Shown here: one piece after another, positions 34,923-44,308 of the stretch
How the letters are laid out: each line of letters begins with the position of its first letter
How positions within the stretch are numbered: the first letter of the stretch is position 1
DNA from: Streptomyces mangrovi
GTDB lineage: Bacteria > Actinomycetota > Actinomycetes > Streptomycetales > Streptomycetaceae
Direction of reading: 5' to 3'
DNA: 64,000 bases
Assembly: GCF_900114215.1 (NCBI RefSeq)
Contig: NZ_FOSG01000026.1
Span: 1 to 64,000, forward strand
Notes under the pieces: generated by a model
What the model was told of the DNA's origin: nothing
The model's input: only the letters and a program-made list of their open reading frames with translations
The model's database searches: none
Program-made: the position numbers and the translations under genes

Positions 34923-36041
34923 TCAACCGGACGGCCGATCCCCCGCCTCCCCGTGTACTCCCCAGGGTGGAGGCAGCGGGATCCCGCGGGGCTGGAGCAG
35001 CCAGGTGAAGGCGCCCAGGCCCGCCGGGTCGGTCAGCTCGGCGGCCTCGCCCGCACGGCCCAGCAGCCGTACGTAGGCGGCGGGGTCGCTCGACGCCAGG
35101 GCGAGCGGCGGCCGCGCGCCGCTCACGCCCAGGGCGCGCAGCGCCTCGCGCTGGGAGAGCGGCAGACCCGGACCGGTCCCTCCGGCGCCGGCGTGCTCGG
35201 CCGCCGCCGCGCACGCGTCGAGGGCGGCATGGGCGGTCAGGTCGCACCGGCCGTCGGGGACGGGCCGGACCTCGCGGCCGTCCCGGTAGCCGGTGAGGGT
35301 GCCCAGCGGGGGGCGGGCGGCGCGGGTGTGGGCGTAGTCGACGGCGACGGCCAGTCCGCGCTCCAGGCAGGACACCGCCCGCGCCCAGGCCGCGTCGCGG
35401 GAGCGGCCGATCTCCGCGCGCGCCCCCGGCTCGGGCGGCAGCGGCCACCAGCGGGCCAGCCACCGGGCGTCCTCGCCGCTCACCGGCTCGCCCGGGTGCT
35501 CGGTGCCGTCGGCGTCCACCAGGACGTACCGGGGGACGCCGTCCCCGCCGGTCTCGGCGACGTCCAGGGGCACGTCGTCCAGCCACTCGTTGGCGAACAG
35601 CAGCCCGACCGCGCCGCGCGGCGGGTCGGCGGACCAGGCGACGGCCGGGTCGAGCCCGTCCGGCCGGGGGGCGCGTTCAACGGCGTGGGGGCGCACCCGG
35701 GCCGCGAGATCGCCGGGGAGCGCGGGCAGCGCGGCCAGCACGCCGGTCAGCAGCTCGCCGCGACCGGCGCCGTAGTCGATCAGCGCCAGTTCACCGGGGC
35801 GCCCCAGCACCTCGTCCACGCGCCGCAGCAGTTCGGCCACCGCGCCCGCGAACAGCGGCGAGGCGTGCACGGAGGTGCGGAAGTGGGCGGCGGGGGCGTG
35901 GCGTACGAAGAAGCCCTCCGGGCCGTAGAGCGCCTCCTCGGCGGCCTCCCGCCAGCGCCGCGGGCCCCCCGGTACCTTCGCCGTTCCTCCCGCCGACCCC
36001 GTCGCTCGCCGGTCCACTCGTCGGTTCACTTGTCGGTTCAC
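34923..36041 (-). CDS. MidA/NDUFAF7-type SAM-dependent methyltransferase
   Basis: This 372-residue protein is of the COG1565 family. Its N-terminal segment [20 protein letters not shown] and [17 protein letters not shown] resemble MidA. The SAM motif is [33 protein letters not shown] matches the conserved NE-x-x-D-x-x-P motif, and AVAVDYAHT the later IDYG-like strand. Human NDUFAF7 dimethylates an arginine of complex I subunit NDUFS2, the NuoD homologue. Here the gene is coupled by a GTGA overlap to a nuoD-type gene, so the same substrate is inferred. The N-terminal GTGAACCGAC motif is repeated, making the exact start uncertain. Confidence 0.82.
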   Translation of the reverse strand: MNRQVNRRVDRRATGSAGGTAKVPGGPRRWREAAEEALYGPEGFFVRHAPAAHFRTSVHASPLFAGAVAELLRRVDEVLGRPGELALIDYGAGRGELLTGVLAALPALPGDLAARVRPHAVERAPRPDGLDPAVAWSADPPRGAVGLLFANEWLDDVPLDVAETGGDGVPRYVLVDADGTEHPGEPVSGEDARWLARWWPLPPEPGARAEIGRSRDAAWARAVSCLERGLAVAVDYAHTRAARPPLGTLTGYRDGREVRPVPDGRCDLTAHAALDACAAAAEHAGAGGTGPGLPLSQREALRALGVSGARPPLALASSDPAAYVRLLGRAGEAAELTDPAGLGAFTWLLQPRGIPLPPPWGVHGEAGDRPSG

Positions 36042-37258
36042 TTGTCGATGTCGCCGACGACGAAGAACATCGACCCCAGGATCGCCACCATGTCGGACAC
36101 CAGCGTGCCCGGCAGCAGCTCGGAGAGCACCTGGACGTTGTTGTACGAGGCCGAGCGGAGCTTGAGCCGGTACGGGGTCTTCTCCCCCTTGGAGACCAGG
36201 TAGTAGCCGTTGATGCCGAGCGGGTTCTCCGTCCAGGCGTAGGTGGCGCCCTCCGGGGCCTTGAGCACCTTGGGCAGCCGCTGGTTGACCGGGCCGGGCG
36301 GCAGGTCCGCGAGGCGGTCCAGGCAGGCGTCGGCGAGGTCGAGGGAGTTGCGGGTCTGCTCCAGCAGCACCTCGAAGCGGGCCAGGCAGTCACCCTCGGT
36401 GCGGGTGACGACCCGCAGCACCTCCGCCAGCTCCCCGTACGCCAGATAGGGCTCGTCGCGGCGCAGGTCGAAGTCCACCCCGGAGGCGCGGGCGATGGGG
36501 CCGCTCACCCCGTACGCGTGGACGGTTCCGGGGTCGAGCACGCCCACGCCGCGGGTGCGGCCGCGGAAGATCTCGTTGCCCAGGACGAGCCGGTCGTAGG
36601 TGCCCAGTTTGGCGCGGACGGCGGCCACCGCCTGCCGGGTGCGGCCGGGCCAGCCCGCCGGGAGGTCCTCCTTGAGGCCGCCGACCCGGTTGAACATGTA
36701 GTGGATGCGCCCGCCGGAGACCTCCTCCATGACGCGCTGCAGGTCCTCGCGCTCGGTGAAGGCGTGGAACATGGGCGTGATGGCGCCCAGCTCCAGCGGA
36801 TAGGAGCCGATGAACATCAGGTGGTTGAGGACTCGGTTCAGCTCCGCCAGCAGGGTGCGCGCCCACACGGCCCGCTCGGGGACCTCCATGCCCAGCATCC
36901 GCTCGACGGCCATGACGACGCCGAGTTCGTTGGAGAAGGCCGACAGCCAGTCGTGGCGGTTGGCCAGGACGATGATCTGCCGGTAGTCGCGCGCCTCGAA
37001 CAGCTTCTCCGCGCCGCGGTGCATGTAGCCGACCACCGGATCGGCCGAGCCGATCCGCTCGCCGTCCAGCACGAGCCTCAGCCGCAGCACGCCGTGGGTG
37101 GAGGGATGCTGGGGGCCGATGTTGAGCACCATGTCGGTGCTCTCCGCCGCACCGCCGACGCCGACGGTGGTCACGGCCGCCGTGTTCCCGGCGGGAGCGG
37201 GGCGCTCGGCGGGCACGGCGGACTCGGCGGGCACGGCGTTGGTCCCGGGATCGCTCAT
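36038..37258 (-). CDS. nuoD: NADH-quinone oxidoreductase subunit D-like protein (orphan)
   Basis: This 406-residue protein has a 42-residue Ala/Pro/Glu N-terminus with AVPAE repeated. The 49-kDa complex I fold follows: [20 protein letters not shown] (quinone-site His/Arg segment), [78 protein letters not shown], and C-terminal FFVVGDIDK. It is full length, but no other nuo gene is in the window. S. coelicolor has a comparable second nuoD (nuoD2). Start MSDPGTN is at 37258. The methyltransferase gene is translationally coupled. Confidence 0.9.
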   Translation of the reverse strand: MSDPGTNAVPAESAVPAERPAPAGNTAAVTTVGVGGAAESTDMVLNIGPQHPSTHGVLRLRLVLDGERIGSADPVVGYMHRGAEKLFEARDYRQIIVLANRHDWLSAFSNELGVVMAVERMLGMEVPERAVWARTLLAELNRVLNHLMFIGSYPLELGAITPMFHAFTEREDLQRVMEEVSGGRIHYMFNRVGGLKEDLPAGWPGRTRQAVAAVRAKLGTYDRLVLGNEIFRGRTRGVGVLDPGTVHAYGVSGPIARASGVDFDLRRDEPYLAYGELAEVLRVVTRTEGDCLARFEVLLEQTRNSLDLADACLDRLADLPPGPVNQRLPKVLKAPEGATYAWTENPLGINGYYLVSKGEKTPYRLKLRSASYNNVQVLSELLPGTLVSDMVAILGSMFFVVGDIDK

Positions 37259-37358
37259 GCTCCTCAGTCTGGCAGCTCCGCCGGGAGGGGCGCCGCCCTC
37301 TCCCCTCTCCTCCCCGCGGTGGATACGCACTGTCACCACCGCCGCCTACCCTTGCCGT

Positions 37359-37922
37359 ATGAGTCAGCTGACAGGGGGGCCGCCGTCCGACAGGGAGCCC
37401 CGGCAGACCGGGGAAGCCGGGCAGACCGGTCGGGCCGGTCGGGCCGGAGGGCCGGAGGACGCCGAGCGGTGGCGCGGCGTCGAACGCGGGCTGCTGCGGA
37501 TGCGCAGGACGCTGCTGACGGCCGTGTCCGTGCCGCTCGCCGTGGTGCTGGGCCCGGTCCTGTGGCTGACCGCCGGTCCGTGGTGGGCCGTCCTCGCCGC
37601 GGCGCCGGCGGCGTCGGCGCTGTGGGGATGGCGGGCCATCGCCCGCAACTGGGCCTCCTGGCGGTATTCCGAGCGCGACGACGACCTGCTGATCGAACGC
37701 GGGGTGGTGTGGCGCGGGCTGACCGTCGTGCCCTACGGCCGGATGCAGCTGGTGGAGGTCACCTCGGGGCCGCTGGAGCGGCACTTCGGACTGGCCCGGG
37801 TGCAGTTGCACACCGCCGCGGCGACGACCGACGCGCACATACCCGGACTCGCCCCCGAGGAGGCCGAGCGGCTGCGCGAACGGCTCACCGAGCTGGGCGA
37901 GGCCCGTTCGGCGGGGCTGTGA
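37359..37922 (+). CDS. bPH2-domain membrane protein (YdbS-like)
   Basis: This 187-residue protein has a disordered Gly/Arg N-terminus, two TM helices (about residues 50-90), and one bacterial PH2 domain (YSERDDDLLIERGVVWRGLT, VPYGRMQLVEVTSGPLERHFG, VQLHTAAA). It pairs with the larger bPH2 protein encoded 25 bases downstream, like YdbS/YdbT of Bacillus, whose loss affects antimicrobial-peptide resistance. It acts at the membrane; a structural or scaffolding role is inferred. It is divergent from the nuoD-type gene, with 100 bases between. Confidence 0.88.
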   Translation: MSQLTGGPPSDREPRQTGEAGQTGRAGRAGGPEDAERWRGVERGLLRMRRTLLTAVSVPLAVVLGPVLWLTAGPWWAVLAAAPAASALWGWRAIARNWASWRYSERDDDLLIERGVVWRGLTVVPYGRMQLVEVTSGPLERHFGLARVQLHTAAATTDAHIPGLAPEEAERLRERLTELGEARSAGL

Positions 37923-37947
37923 CGGGCCCGGCCGCGAGGGGGCTGTG

Positions 37948-39264
37948 ATGGCACTGCTCCAGCGCCCGGAGGGCAGGCGGCTGCACCCGGTCACCCCGTG
38001 GCGGCGGGCGTGGGCGCCGCTGGCCGCGCTGTTCGCCTTCGCCGCGCAGGACCCGGAGCGGGCCCGGCAGGGCGTGGAGTCGCTGACGGCCGGCCGGCTG
38101 CTGGCGGTCCTGGCCCTGCTGCTGCCCGCGGCGGCCGCGTACGGCTTCCTGTCCTGGTGGATGACGAGCTACACCGTCACCGAGACCGAGCTGCGCATCC
38201 GCACCGGTCTGCTGTTCCGGCGCGTGGCCCACATCCGCCTGGACCGTCTCCAGGCGATCGACGTGGGGCGCCCCCTGCTGGCCCGCGTCGTGGGCGTGGC
38301 CAAGCTCAAACTGGACGTGGTCGGCACGGACAAGAAGGACGAGCTGGCGTTCCTGGGCGAGCGGGACGCCGTCGCGCTCCGCGCCGAGCTGCTGGCGCGG
38401 GCCGCGGGGATGGCGCCCGAGGCGGCCGCGGAGGTCGGCGAGGCGCCCTCCCGGGAGCTGGTGCGGGTCGGCACGCGGATGCTGGTGGTCTCACTGCTGC
38501 TGCTCGGCAGCGTCTGGGGCACGCTGGCCGCGGCGGTGGCCGTGCCCGCGCTGATCTGGTGGACGAGCGGCAGCCTCTGGCCCGCCCTGGCGGTGGCGGT
38601 GCCGCTGCTCAGCGGTGTGGGGCGCAGCGGTGTGGGCCGCTTCCTCACCGAGTTCGACTGGGTCGTCGCCGAGTCGCCGGACGGGATGCGGCTGGACCAC
38701 GGGCTGCTGGACCGCGCCCATGCCACCGTCCCGCCCGGCCGCGTCCAGGCCGTCCGGATCGTCGAGCCGTGGCTGTGGCGGCGGCGGGGCTGGGTCCGGG
38801 TGGAGCTGGACGTGGCCGCCGGGGGGAACGAGGGCGGCCTGCTGCTTCCGGTCGCCACCCGTGAGACGGCCCGGGGCGTACTGGAGCGGGTGCTTCCCGG
38901 CGTCGACCCGGACGAGGCGGCGGCGTCCCTGGTCCCGGTGCCGCGCCGGGCCCGCTGGGTCGTACCGCTGTGGTGGCGGGGATACGGCCACGGGGTGACC
39001 CATACGGTGTTCGCCTCCCGCAAGGGGCTGCTGTGCCGCACGCTGTCGCTGGTCCCGCACGCGAAGGTGCAGAGCGTGCGTCTCACCCAGGGCCCCTGGG
39101 AGCGGGCCTTCGGTCTGGCGGACGTCCACGTCGACCACGGTGCGAACGGCACGGTGGCGGCCAGGCTGCGGGCGGTGGAGGAGGCCCGTGCGGCGGTGGC
39201 CGCCCAGGCGGGGCGCTCCCGCACCGGGCGCCACCGGGCGCGTCCGGAGCGCTGGCTCACATAG
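37948..39264 (+). CDS. Three-bPH2-domain membrane protein (YdbT-like)
   Basis: The protein has 438 residues. Hydrophobic pairs lie near residues 15-32, 45-65 and 170-215. PH2-type segments occur at YTVTETELRIRTGLLFRRVAH, DWVVAESPDGMRLDHGLLD and GVTHTVFASRKGLLCRTLS, each with a following PxxRVQAV- or HAKVQSV-like strand. Three units are therefore present, as in YdbT. It is probably complexed with the smaller partner upstream. ATG 37948 is chosen; GTG 37945 is one codon earlier. The last 30 residues are basic. Confidence 0.87.
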   Translation: MALLQRPEGRRLHPVTPWRRAWAPLAALFAFAAQDPERARQGVESLTAGRLLAVLALLLPAAAAYGFLSWWMTSYTVTETELRIRTGLLFRRVAHIRLDRLQAIDVGRPLLARVVGVAKLKLDVVGTDKKDELAFLGERDAVALRAELLARAAGMAPEAAAEVGEAPSRELVRVGTRMLVVSLLLLGSVWGTLAAAVAVPALIWWTSGSLWPALAVAVPLLSGVGRSGVGRFLTEFDWVVAESPDGMRLDHGLLDRAHATVPPGRVQAVRIVEPWLWRRRGWVRVELDVAAGGNEGGLLLPVATRETARGVLERVLPGVDPDEAAASLVPVPRRARWVVPLWWRGYGHGVTHTVFASRKGLLCRTLSLVPHAKVQSVRLTQGPWERAFGLADVHVDHGANGTVAARLRAVEEARAAVAAQAGRSRTGRHRARPERWLT

Positions 39265-39297
39265 CCGCGCCGGGCGGGCGGGGGCGGACCGGGCGAA

Positions 39298-40491
39298 TCA
39301 GGCGGACCGGGTGCGGCGCAGGCCCCTGACCGGACCCGCCGGCCGCGGCGTGCCGGCCGCGCTCTCACCGCCCGCGCTCTCACCGTCCGCGGGAGCGGAA
39401 CCCCCGTCCGCGCTCTCGTCACCGCCGGGCTCGCCCAGATCGATGACCTTGCCCGCGACGGCGGGCGAGGGGGTGCGGGCCGGGGCCTCGGGTGCGGCGC
39501 CGGAAGCGGGGGCGTCACCGGAGGCGTCGGCGCGGGCCGAGTCGTCCTCCTGGTCGGAGGACGGCCCGGCCGCGGGGCCCTGTGGCCCCGGCGCCCTGCG
39601 CCGCTTCCGGGCGCCATGGGTGCCGAAGAAGTCGAATCCGCCGCGCTTGGGGGCGCCGCTTCCGCGGCTCCCGGAGCCCTGGCCCCCGGAGCCCTGCCCG
39701 TACGGCTCCCCCGGCCCCGCCGTACCGCCGCGCCGCGGCGTCCGCGGCGGCGGCTGCGGCGGCCGGGCCTGCTGGGCCTGCTGGGCCTGCTGGGAAGTAC
39801 CCGGCTCCGGGGCCGGTACGGTCTCGGCCCCGCCCCGCCCGGCCCCACCCCGCTTCTCCCCTTCCGCGCGCTCCTCGTGCTCCTCGCGCTCCCGCTGCCG
39901 GGCGGCGTTGAGCCGCAGCCGCCTGAGCGCCTCGTCCGCCTGGAGGTAGGTGAGCGGTGTGGGCGCGCCCGACGCCCTGCGGTGGTCGGCGGCCCCGGTG
40001 GTGAGCGCCTTCGCGGGCCCGGCGGCCTCCAGGGCGAGCTGCCGCCGCCCCTCCAGGGCGCTGGCCCGCTCGGTCTCGGCGGTGGCGTACCGGCGCAGCA
40101 GCGCGGCGTGCTCGGTGCGCAGCCTCTCCAGTTCGGCGCGCTTGCTCCGGAGCGTGTCCTCCGCCTTCCGGCGTATCTCCAGGGACTCCTCCAGCTCGGT
40201 CTCCAGCTCGGCCTGGCGTTCCTCGGCCCGCCACTCGGCCGTGGCCTTGGCCGCCCTGACCTCGCCGACCCGCCGGCCGGCCTCCCGGTCCCACCGCCGC
40301 AGCAGCACGGCCCCGGTGACGGCCGCCGCGGCGGCCGCGGCGGCCGGAAGACGCAGTGCCACCATCTCGGGGTCGCCCGCGTCCCCGATCAGCCAGGGGA
40401 CCGCCGCGCTGACGAGCGCGACGGCCGCCACGGCAAACGGCGCGAGCATCCGGTGCAGGGGCGGCGCGTGGCGGTGGCGTCCTCGTGGCAT
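39298..40491 (-). CDS. Membrane-anchored coiled-coil protein
   Basis: This 397-residue protein has two TM helices near residues 16-37 and 46-65. A long coiled coil follows (about 75-185: EWRAEERQAELETELEESLE, LRSKRAELERLRTEHAAL). A disordered Gly/Ala/Pro/Glu tail of about 170 residues contains SQQAQQAQQA. It is reminiscent of cytoskeletal or divisome scaffolds, but I do not recognise a named family. The start MPRGRHRHAPPL is at 40491. It is divergent from egtA, with 230 bases between them. Its function is unknown. Confidence 0.75.
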   Translation of the reverse strand: MPRGRHRHAPPLHRMLAPFAVAAVALVSAAVPWLIGDAGDPEMVALRLPAAAAAAAAVTGAVLLRRWDREAGRRVGEVRAAKATAEWRAEERQAELETELEESLEIRRKAEDTLRSKRAELERLRTEHAALLRRYATAETERASALEGRRQLALEAAGPAKALTTGAADHRRASGAPTPLTYLQADEALRRLRLNAARQREREEHEERAEGEKRGGAGRGGAETVPAPEPGTSQQAQQAQQARPPQPPPRTPRRGGTAGPGEPYGQGSGGQGSGSRGSGAPKRGGFDFFGTHGARKRRRAPGPQGPAAGPSSDQEDDSARADASGDAPASGAAPEAPARTPSPAVAGKVIDLGEPGGDESADGGSAPADGESAGGESAAGTPRPAGPVRGLRRTRSA

Positions 40492-40627
40492 GGCCTGGAA
40501 TTTACCCTGTGCGCCGCCTCCCGATAGGTCTCCGTCCGTATTCGTTGTGTGTTCGCAGTCCAACCGGATGCCGTGGCTTACCGGACCGCGCTCGCGGGTA
40601 GCGGGCGAACAGCGGGCCGACGGCCAC

Positions 40628-40660
40628 GGCCGTCCGCCCGTTCTTGCAGGGCGGACGGCC
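40628..40660 (+). promoter_or_regulatory. Hairpin in the egtA leader
   Basis: GGCCGTCCGCCC (40628-40639) pairs exactly with 40649-40660 around nine bases (GTTCTTGCA), ending 61 bases before egtA ATG. There is no gene end nearby on this strand to need a terminator, so it could be an attenuator or a stabilising leader stem. It could also be a terminator for unseen rightward transcription. Confidence 0.5.
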
Positions 40661-40721
40661 CGGACGGCACCGGCAGGGGAATTGCGCGCGGTACCGGCCG
40701 CATCTGAGGAGGCAAGGCCCC

Positions 40722-42017
40722 ATGGCGTACGGAGCACCGGACGGAAGCGGCGGGAGCGGGCAGCTGACCGAGGACGCCGCCGAGGCGCGGGTCGCGAAGA
40801 GATGCTTCAGGACCGGCCCTCCCCGCCGCGTCGGCGTGGAGCTGGAGTGGCTGGTACACGACCGGGACGACCCGCGACGCGCCCTGTCGGCCGAGCGCCT
40901 CACCGGGGCCGTGGCCCGGCTGGAGGCGCCCGGCGGCCTGCCGGGCGGGAGTTCGCTGACCCGCGAGCCGGGCGGGCAGCTCGAACTCAGCTCCGCCCCG
41001 GCCGGCTCCCTGGGCGGGTGCCTGGCGTCCGTGGCGACCGATCTGGACGTCCTGCGGCAGGCCGTGGGGACGTCCGGGCTGCGGCTCGTCGGCCGCGGCG
41101 TGGACGACGTCCGCCCGCTCGGCCGGGTGCTGGACCACCCCAGGTACCGGGCGATGGAGTCCTTCTTCGCCCGGTCGGGTCCGTGGGGCCGGGTGATGAT
41201 GTGCGCGACCGCGTCGGTCCAGGTGTCCCTGGACTCCGGCGACGGCACCGGGGGAACCTCGGGTTTCCGGCTCCGCTGGGAACTGGCCCACCGCCTCGGC
41301 CCGGTGCTGGTGGCGGCCTTCGCCAACTCCCCGTTCTGGCGGGGCCGCCCCTCGGGCTGGCGCTCGACCAGGCAGGCGGTCTGGGCACGCCTCGACCCGG
41401 GCCGCACCCGCACACCACGCGGCGGCGACCCCCGTACGGCCTGGGCCCGTTACGCGCTGGACGCGGAGCTGATGTGCCTGCGCCGCACCGGTGCCGACTG
41501 GGCGGCGCCGCCGGGGCTGAGCTTCCGCGCCTGGCTGCGCGATCCGCGCGGGGAGCGGCCCCCCACCGCCGAGGATCTGGACTACCACCTCAGCACGCTG
41601 TTCCCGCCCGTCCGGCCGCGCGGCTGGCTGGAGCTGCGGATGATCGACGCCCAGGCCGGTGACGGCTGGATCGTACCGACCGCGGTCGCCGCCGCCCTGC
41701 TGGACGACCCCCTCGCCGCCGACGCCGCGCTCGCGGCCACCGAGTCCCTCGCCCCGCCCGGGGAGCTGCCCGCCACGGCCGTGTGGCTGCGCGCGGCCCG
41801 GCTCGGCCCCGCCGCCCCGGAGCTGGGCAAGGCCGTACGGGCCTGTTTCGCCGCCGCCGAGGCCGCCCTGGCCCGGGCCCGCGTGCCCGCCGGGGTGCGC
41901 GACGCCGTGGCCCGCTTCGCCGAGCGCTACGCGGACCGCGGCCGCTGCCCCGCCGACGACCTGCTGGACACCGTCCGCCGGAGCACGGCAACCGCACACC
42001 GGAAGGAGACGCAGTGA
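40722..42017 (+). CDS. egtA: Ergothioneine pathway glutamate-cysteine ligase
   Basis: EgtA makes gamma-glutamylcysteine, a sulfur donor for EgtB. The 431 residues fall in the GCS2/EgtA superfamily: PPRRVGVELEWLVHDRDDPR, SSLTREPGGQLELSSAP (ATP/Mg segment), MMCATASVQVSLD, and RPRGWLELRMIDAQ. ATG 40722 is preceded by GAGGAGGCAAGG. Its stop overlaps egtB's GTG by four bases. It is the first gene of an intact egtABCD operon. Confidence 0.93.
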   Translation: MAYGAPDGSGGSGQLTEDAAEARVAKRCFRTGPPRRVGVELEWLVHDRDDPRRALSAERLTGAVARLEAPGGLPGGSSLTREPGGQLELSSAPAGSLGGCLASVATDLDVLRQAVGTSGLRLVGRGVDDVRPLGRVLDHPRYRAMESFFARSGPWGRVMMCATASVQVSLDSGDGTGGTSGFRLRWELAHRLGPVLVAAFANSPFWRGRPSGWRSTRQAVWARLDPGRTRTPRGGDPRTAWARYALDAELMCLRRTGADWAAPPGLSFRAWLRDPRGERPPTAEDLDYHLSTLFPPVRPRGWLELRMIDAQAGDGWIVPTAVAAALLDDPLAADAALAATESLAPPGELPATAVWLRAARLGPAAPELGKAVRACFAAAEAALARARVPAGVRDAVARFAERYADRGRCPADDLLDTVRRSTATAHRKETQ

Positions 42018-43489
42018 AACACGACCACGGCGACCACGGCGACCACGGCGGTGCCACGGCGACCGTCGCCCCCGCCCGGGCGGCTTCCCCGCCCGGGGCC
42101 GGTGTGCGGGCCCGGGCGCTGGAGGCGCTCGGGGCCGCGCGGCGCAGGACGCTGGCCCTGACCGACTGCCTCGACGACGAGGAGCTGATGGCCCAGCACT
42201 CGCCGCTGATGTCCCCGCTGGTCTGGGATCTGACCCATGTGGGCAACCAGGAGGAGATCTGGCTGCTGCGCGCGGCCGGCGGCCGGGAGCCGCTGCGCGC
42301 GGACCTCGACCCGCTCTACGACGCCTTCCGCAACCCCCGCGCCGACCGCCCGGCGCTGCCCCTGCTGCGTCCGCCGGAGGCCCGGCACTACATCGCCGAG
42401 GTGCGCGAGCGGGTGCTGGGGATACTGGCCGAATCCCCGCTGGAGGGCTCGCCCCTGCTGGAGAACGCCTTCGTCTTCGGCATGACCGCCCAGCACGAGC
42501 AGCAGCACTGCGAGACGATGCTGGCCACCCACCAGCTGCGCCGGGGCCCCGCGGTGCTCGACGCCCCCGCGCCGCCCGCGGCGCCCGCGGGTGCGGCGGA
42601 CCTGCCGCGCGAGGTGCTGGTGCCCGGCGGCCCGTTCACCATGGGCACCTCCGCCGATCCCTGGGCGCTGGACAACGAGCGGCCCGGTCACACCGTGGAC
42701 GTGCCCGCCTTCCATCTGGACACCGTCCCGGTCACCTGCGGCGCGTACCAGGAGTTCATCGACGACGGCGGATACGACGACCCTCGCTGGTGGACTCCAC
42801 AGGGCTGGGCGTACCGGCGGGAGGCGGGGCTGTCCGCACCGCTGTTCTGGGAACTCCGCGACGGTGTCTGGCTGCGCCGTCGCTTCGGCCGCACCGAGCC
42901 GGTGCCGCCCGACGAGCCCGTGATGCACGTGTGCTGGTACGAGGCGGACGCCTACGCCCGCTGGGCGGGTCGCCGGCTGCCCACCGAGGCGGAGTGGGAG
43001 AAGGCCGCCCGCCACGATCCGGCCACCGGCCGTTCGCTGCGCCACCCCTGGGGGGACGCCGAGCCGGCCCCGGAACTGGCCAACCTCGGCCAGCGGCATC
43101 TGCGGCCCGCTCCGGCCGGCGCGTATCCCTCGGGGGCCGCGCCGTGCGGGGCGCGGCAGCTGCTCGGCGACGTGTGGGAGTGGACCTCCTCCGACTTCGC
43201 CGGCTACCCCGGCTTCGCCGCCTTCCCCTACCGGGAGTACTCCGAGGTGTTCTTTCCCGGCGGCGAGCACGGCGGACAGGGCGGGCGCGGCGGGCAGGGC
43301 GGGCGCGGCGGGCAGGGCGGGCGCGGCGGGCACGCCGAGTACAAGGTGCTGCGCGGCGGCTCCTTCGCCGCGCACCCGGTCGCCTGCCGCGGCACCTTCC
43401 GCAACTGGGACTTCCCCGTCCGGCGGCAGATCTTCTGCGGTTTCCGCACCGCCCGGGACGCCGCCCCCTCGGGGAAAGGAGGCCGGTAG
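42014..43489 (+). CDS. egtB: Ergothioneine sulfoxide synthase (iron-dependent)
   Basis: EgtB joins gamma-glutamylcysteine (or cysteine) to hercynine with O2. The 491-residue protein has a DinB-like N-terminal domain with DLTHVGNQEEIW and the iron-binding HX3HXE motif in TAQHEQQHCETML. The FGE-sulfatase-like C-terminal domain follows (VPGGPFTMGTS, PVTCGAYQEFIDDGG, GRRLPTEAEWEKAAR, GDVWEWTSSDF, VLRGGSF). The N-terminus is His/Asp/Gly-rich (KHDHGDHGDHGG). A GQGGRG tandem insertion splits the FGE domain near residue 425. The GTG start is coupled to egtA. Confidence 0.95.
   Translation: MKHDHGDHGDHGGATATVAPARAASPPGAGVRARALEALGAARRRTLALTDCLDDEELMAQHSPLMSPLVWDLTHVGNQEEIWLLRAAGGREPLRADLDPLYDAFRNPRADRPALPLLRPPEARHYIAEVRERVLGILAESPLEGSPLLENAFVFGMTAQHEQQHCETMLATHQLRRGPAVLDAPAPPAAPAGAADLPREVLVPGGPFTMGTSADPWALDNERPGHTVDVPAFHLDTVPVTCGAYQEFIDDGGYDDPRWWTPQGWAYRREAGLSAPLFWELRDGVWLRRRFGRTEPVPPDEPVMHVCWYEADAYARWAGRRLPTEAEWEKAARHDPATGRSLRHPWGDAEPAPELANLGQRHLRPAPAGAYPSGAAPCGARQLLGDVWEWTSSDFAGYPGFAAFPYREYSEVFFPGGEHGGQGGRGGQGGRGGQGGRGGHAEYKVLRGGSFAAHPVACRGTFRNWDFPVRRQIFCGFRTARDAAPSGKGGR
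43274..43327 (+). repeat. 18-bp minisatellite inside egtB, three units
   Basis: Units GGGCAGGGCGGGCGCGGC (the first with A at position three) run head to tail at 43274, 43292 and 43310. Because 18 is a multiple of three, each adds GQGGRG without breaking the frame. The repeat sits between EVFFPGGEHG and HAEYKVLRGGSF, a loop of the FGE domain. Confidence 0.9.
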
Positions 43490-44308
43490 ATGTGCCGCCA
43501 CCTGGCCTATCTGGGGCCCCCGCTGAGTCTGCGCGAGCTGCTGATCGACCCGCCCGGGGGTCTGTACACCCAGTCCTGGGCCCCTCGCAGACAGCGGTAC
43601 GGCACCGTCAACGCCGACGGGTTCGGCATCGGCTGGTATCCGCAGGACGGGACGCCGCCCGCGCGCTACCGGCGCGCGGTGCCGGTGTGGGCCGACGGCA
43701 ACCTGCCCGATCTGGCCCGCACCGTGCGCAGCGGCGCGGTGCTGGCGGCGGTCCGCTCGGCCACGCCGGGCACCACCCAGGACGAGTCGGCCGCGGCGCC
43801 GTACCGGGAGGGGCGGTGGCTGTTCAGCCACAACGGCGCCGTCCCCGACTGGACCCGCGCACTGACCGAGCTCGTGGGGGAGCTGACGGCCGAGGACCTG
43901 CTGGCGGTGGAGTCCCGCTGCGACTCCGCGCTGCTGTGGCTCCTGGTCCGCCACCGCCTGCGGGCCGGGCGGCCCGCCGGGCCGGCGCTGGCCGACGTCG
44001 CCGCGCGGACCGCGTGGGCGTGCCCGGAGGCGCGGGCGAACCTGCTCCTCACCGACGGCCGGAGCGTCATCGCGACCCGCTGCGGCGACTCCCTGTGGTA
44101 CCGCACGGCGCCCGGCGCCGTGCTCGTCGCATCCGAGCCCTTCGAGCCGTCCGGGCCCTTCGAGCCGTCCGGCGGGGACGGCTGGCGGGAGGTTCCCGAG
44201 CACTCCCTGCTGCGGGCCACGGCGGAGAGCGTCGAGATCACCCCGCTGCCCGCCGCACCCGCCCCCCGCCCCGCCCCTCCCCTGTCCGAGAGGATGCCCA
44301 CCGCATGA
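43490..44308 (+). CDS. egtC: Gamma-glutamyl hercynylcysteine S-oxide hydrolase
   Basis: EgtC removes the glutamate from the EgtB product. The 272-residue class-II glutamine-amidotransferase (Ntn) fold has the nucleophile Cys2 (MCRHLAYLGPP). NADGFGIGWYP, ATPGTTQDESAAAPY and WLFSHNGAVPDW are conserved. The ATG directly abuts the egtB stop TAG. The stop overlaps egtD by four bases. Near the end, FEPSGPFEPSG is a small tandem duplication. Confidence 0.95.
   Translation: MCRHLAYLGPPLSLRELLIDPPGGLYTQSWAPRRQRYGTVNADGFGIGWYPQDGTPPARYRRAVPVWADGNLPDLARTVRSGAVLAAVRSATPGTTQDESAAAPYREGRWLFSHNGAVPDWTRALTELVGELTAEDLLAVESRCDSALLWLLVRHRLRAGRPAGPALADVAARTAWACPEARANLLLTDGRSVIATRCGDSLWYRTAPGAVLVASEPFEPSGPFEPSGGDGWREVPEHSLLRATAESVEITPLPAAPAPRPAPPLSERMPTA

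Noticed and set aside
36038-37258. Part of a complete nuo operon
   Set aside because: No nuoA-C or nuoE-N genes lie within the window on either side.
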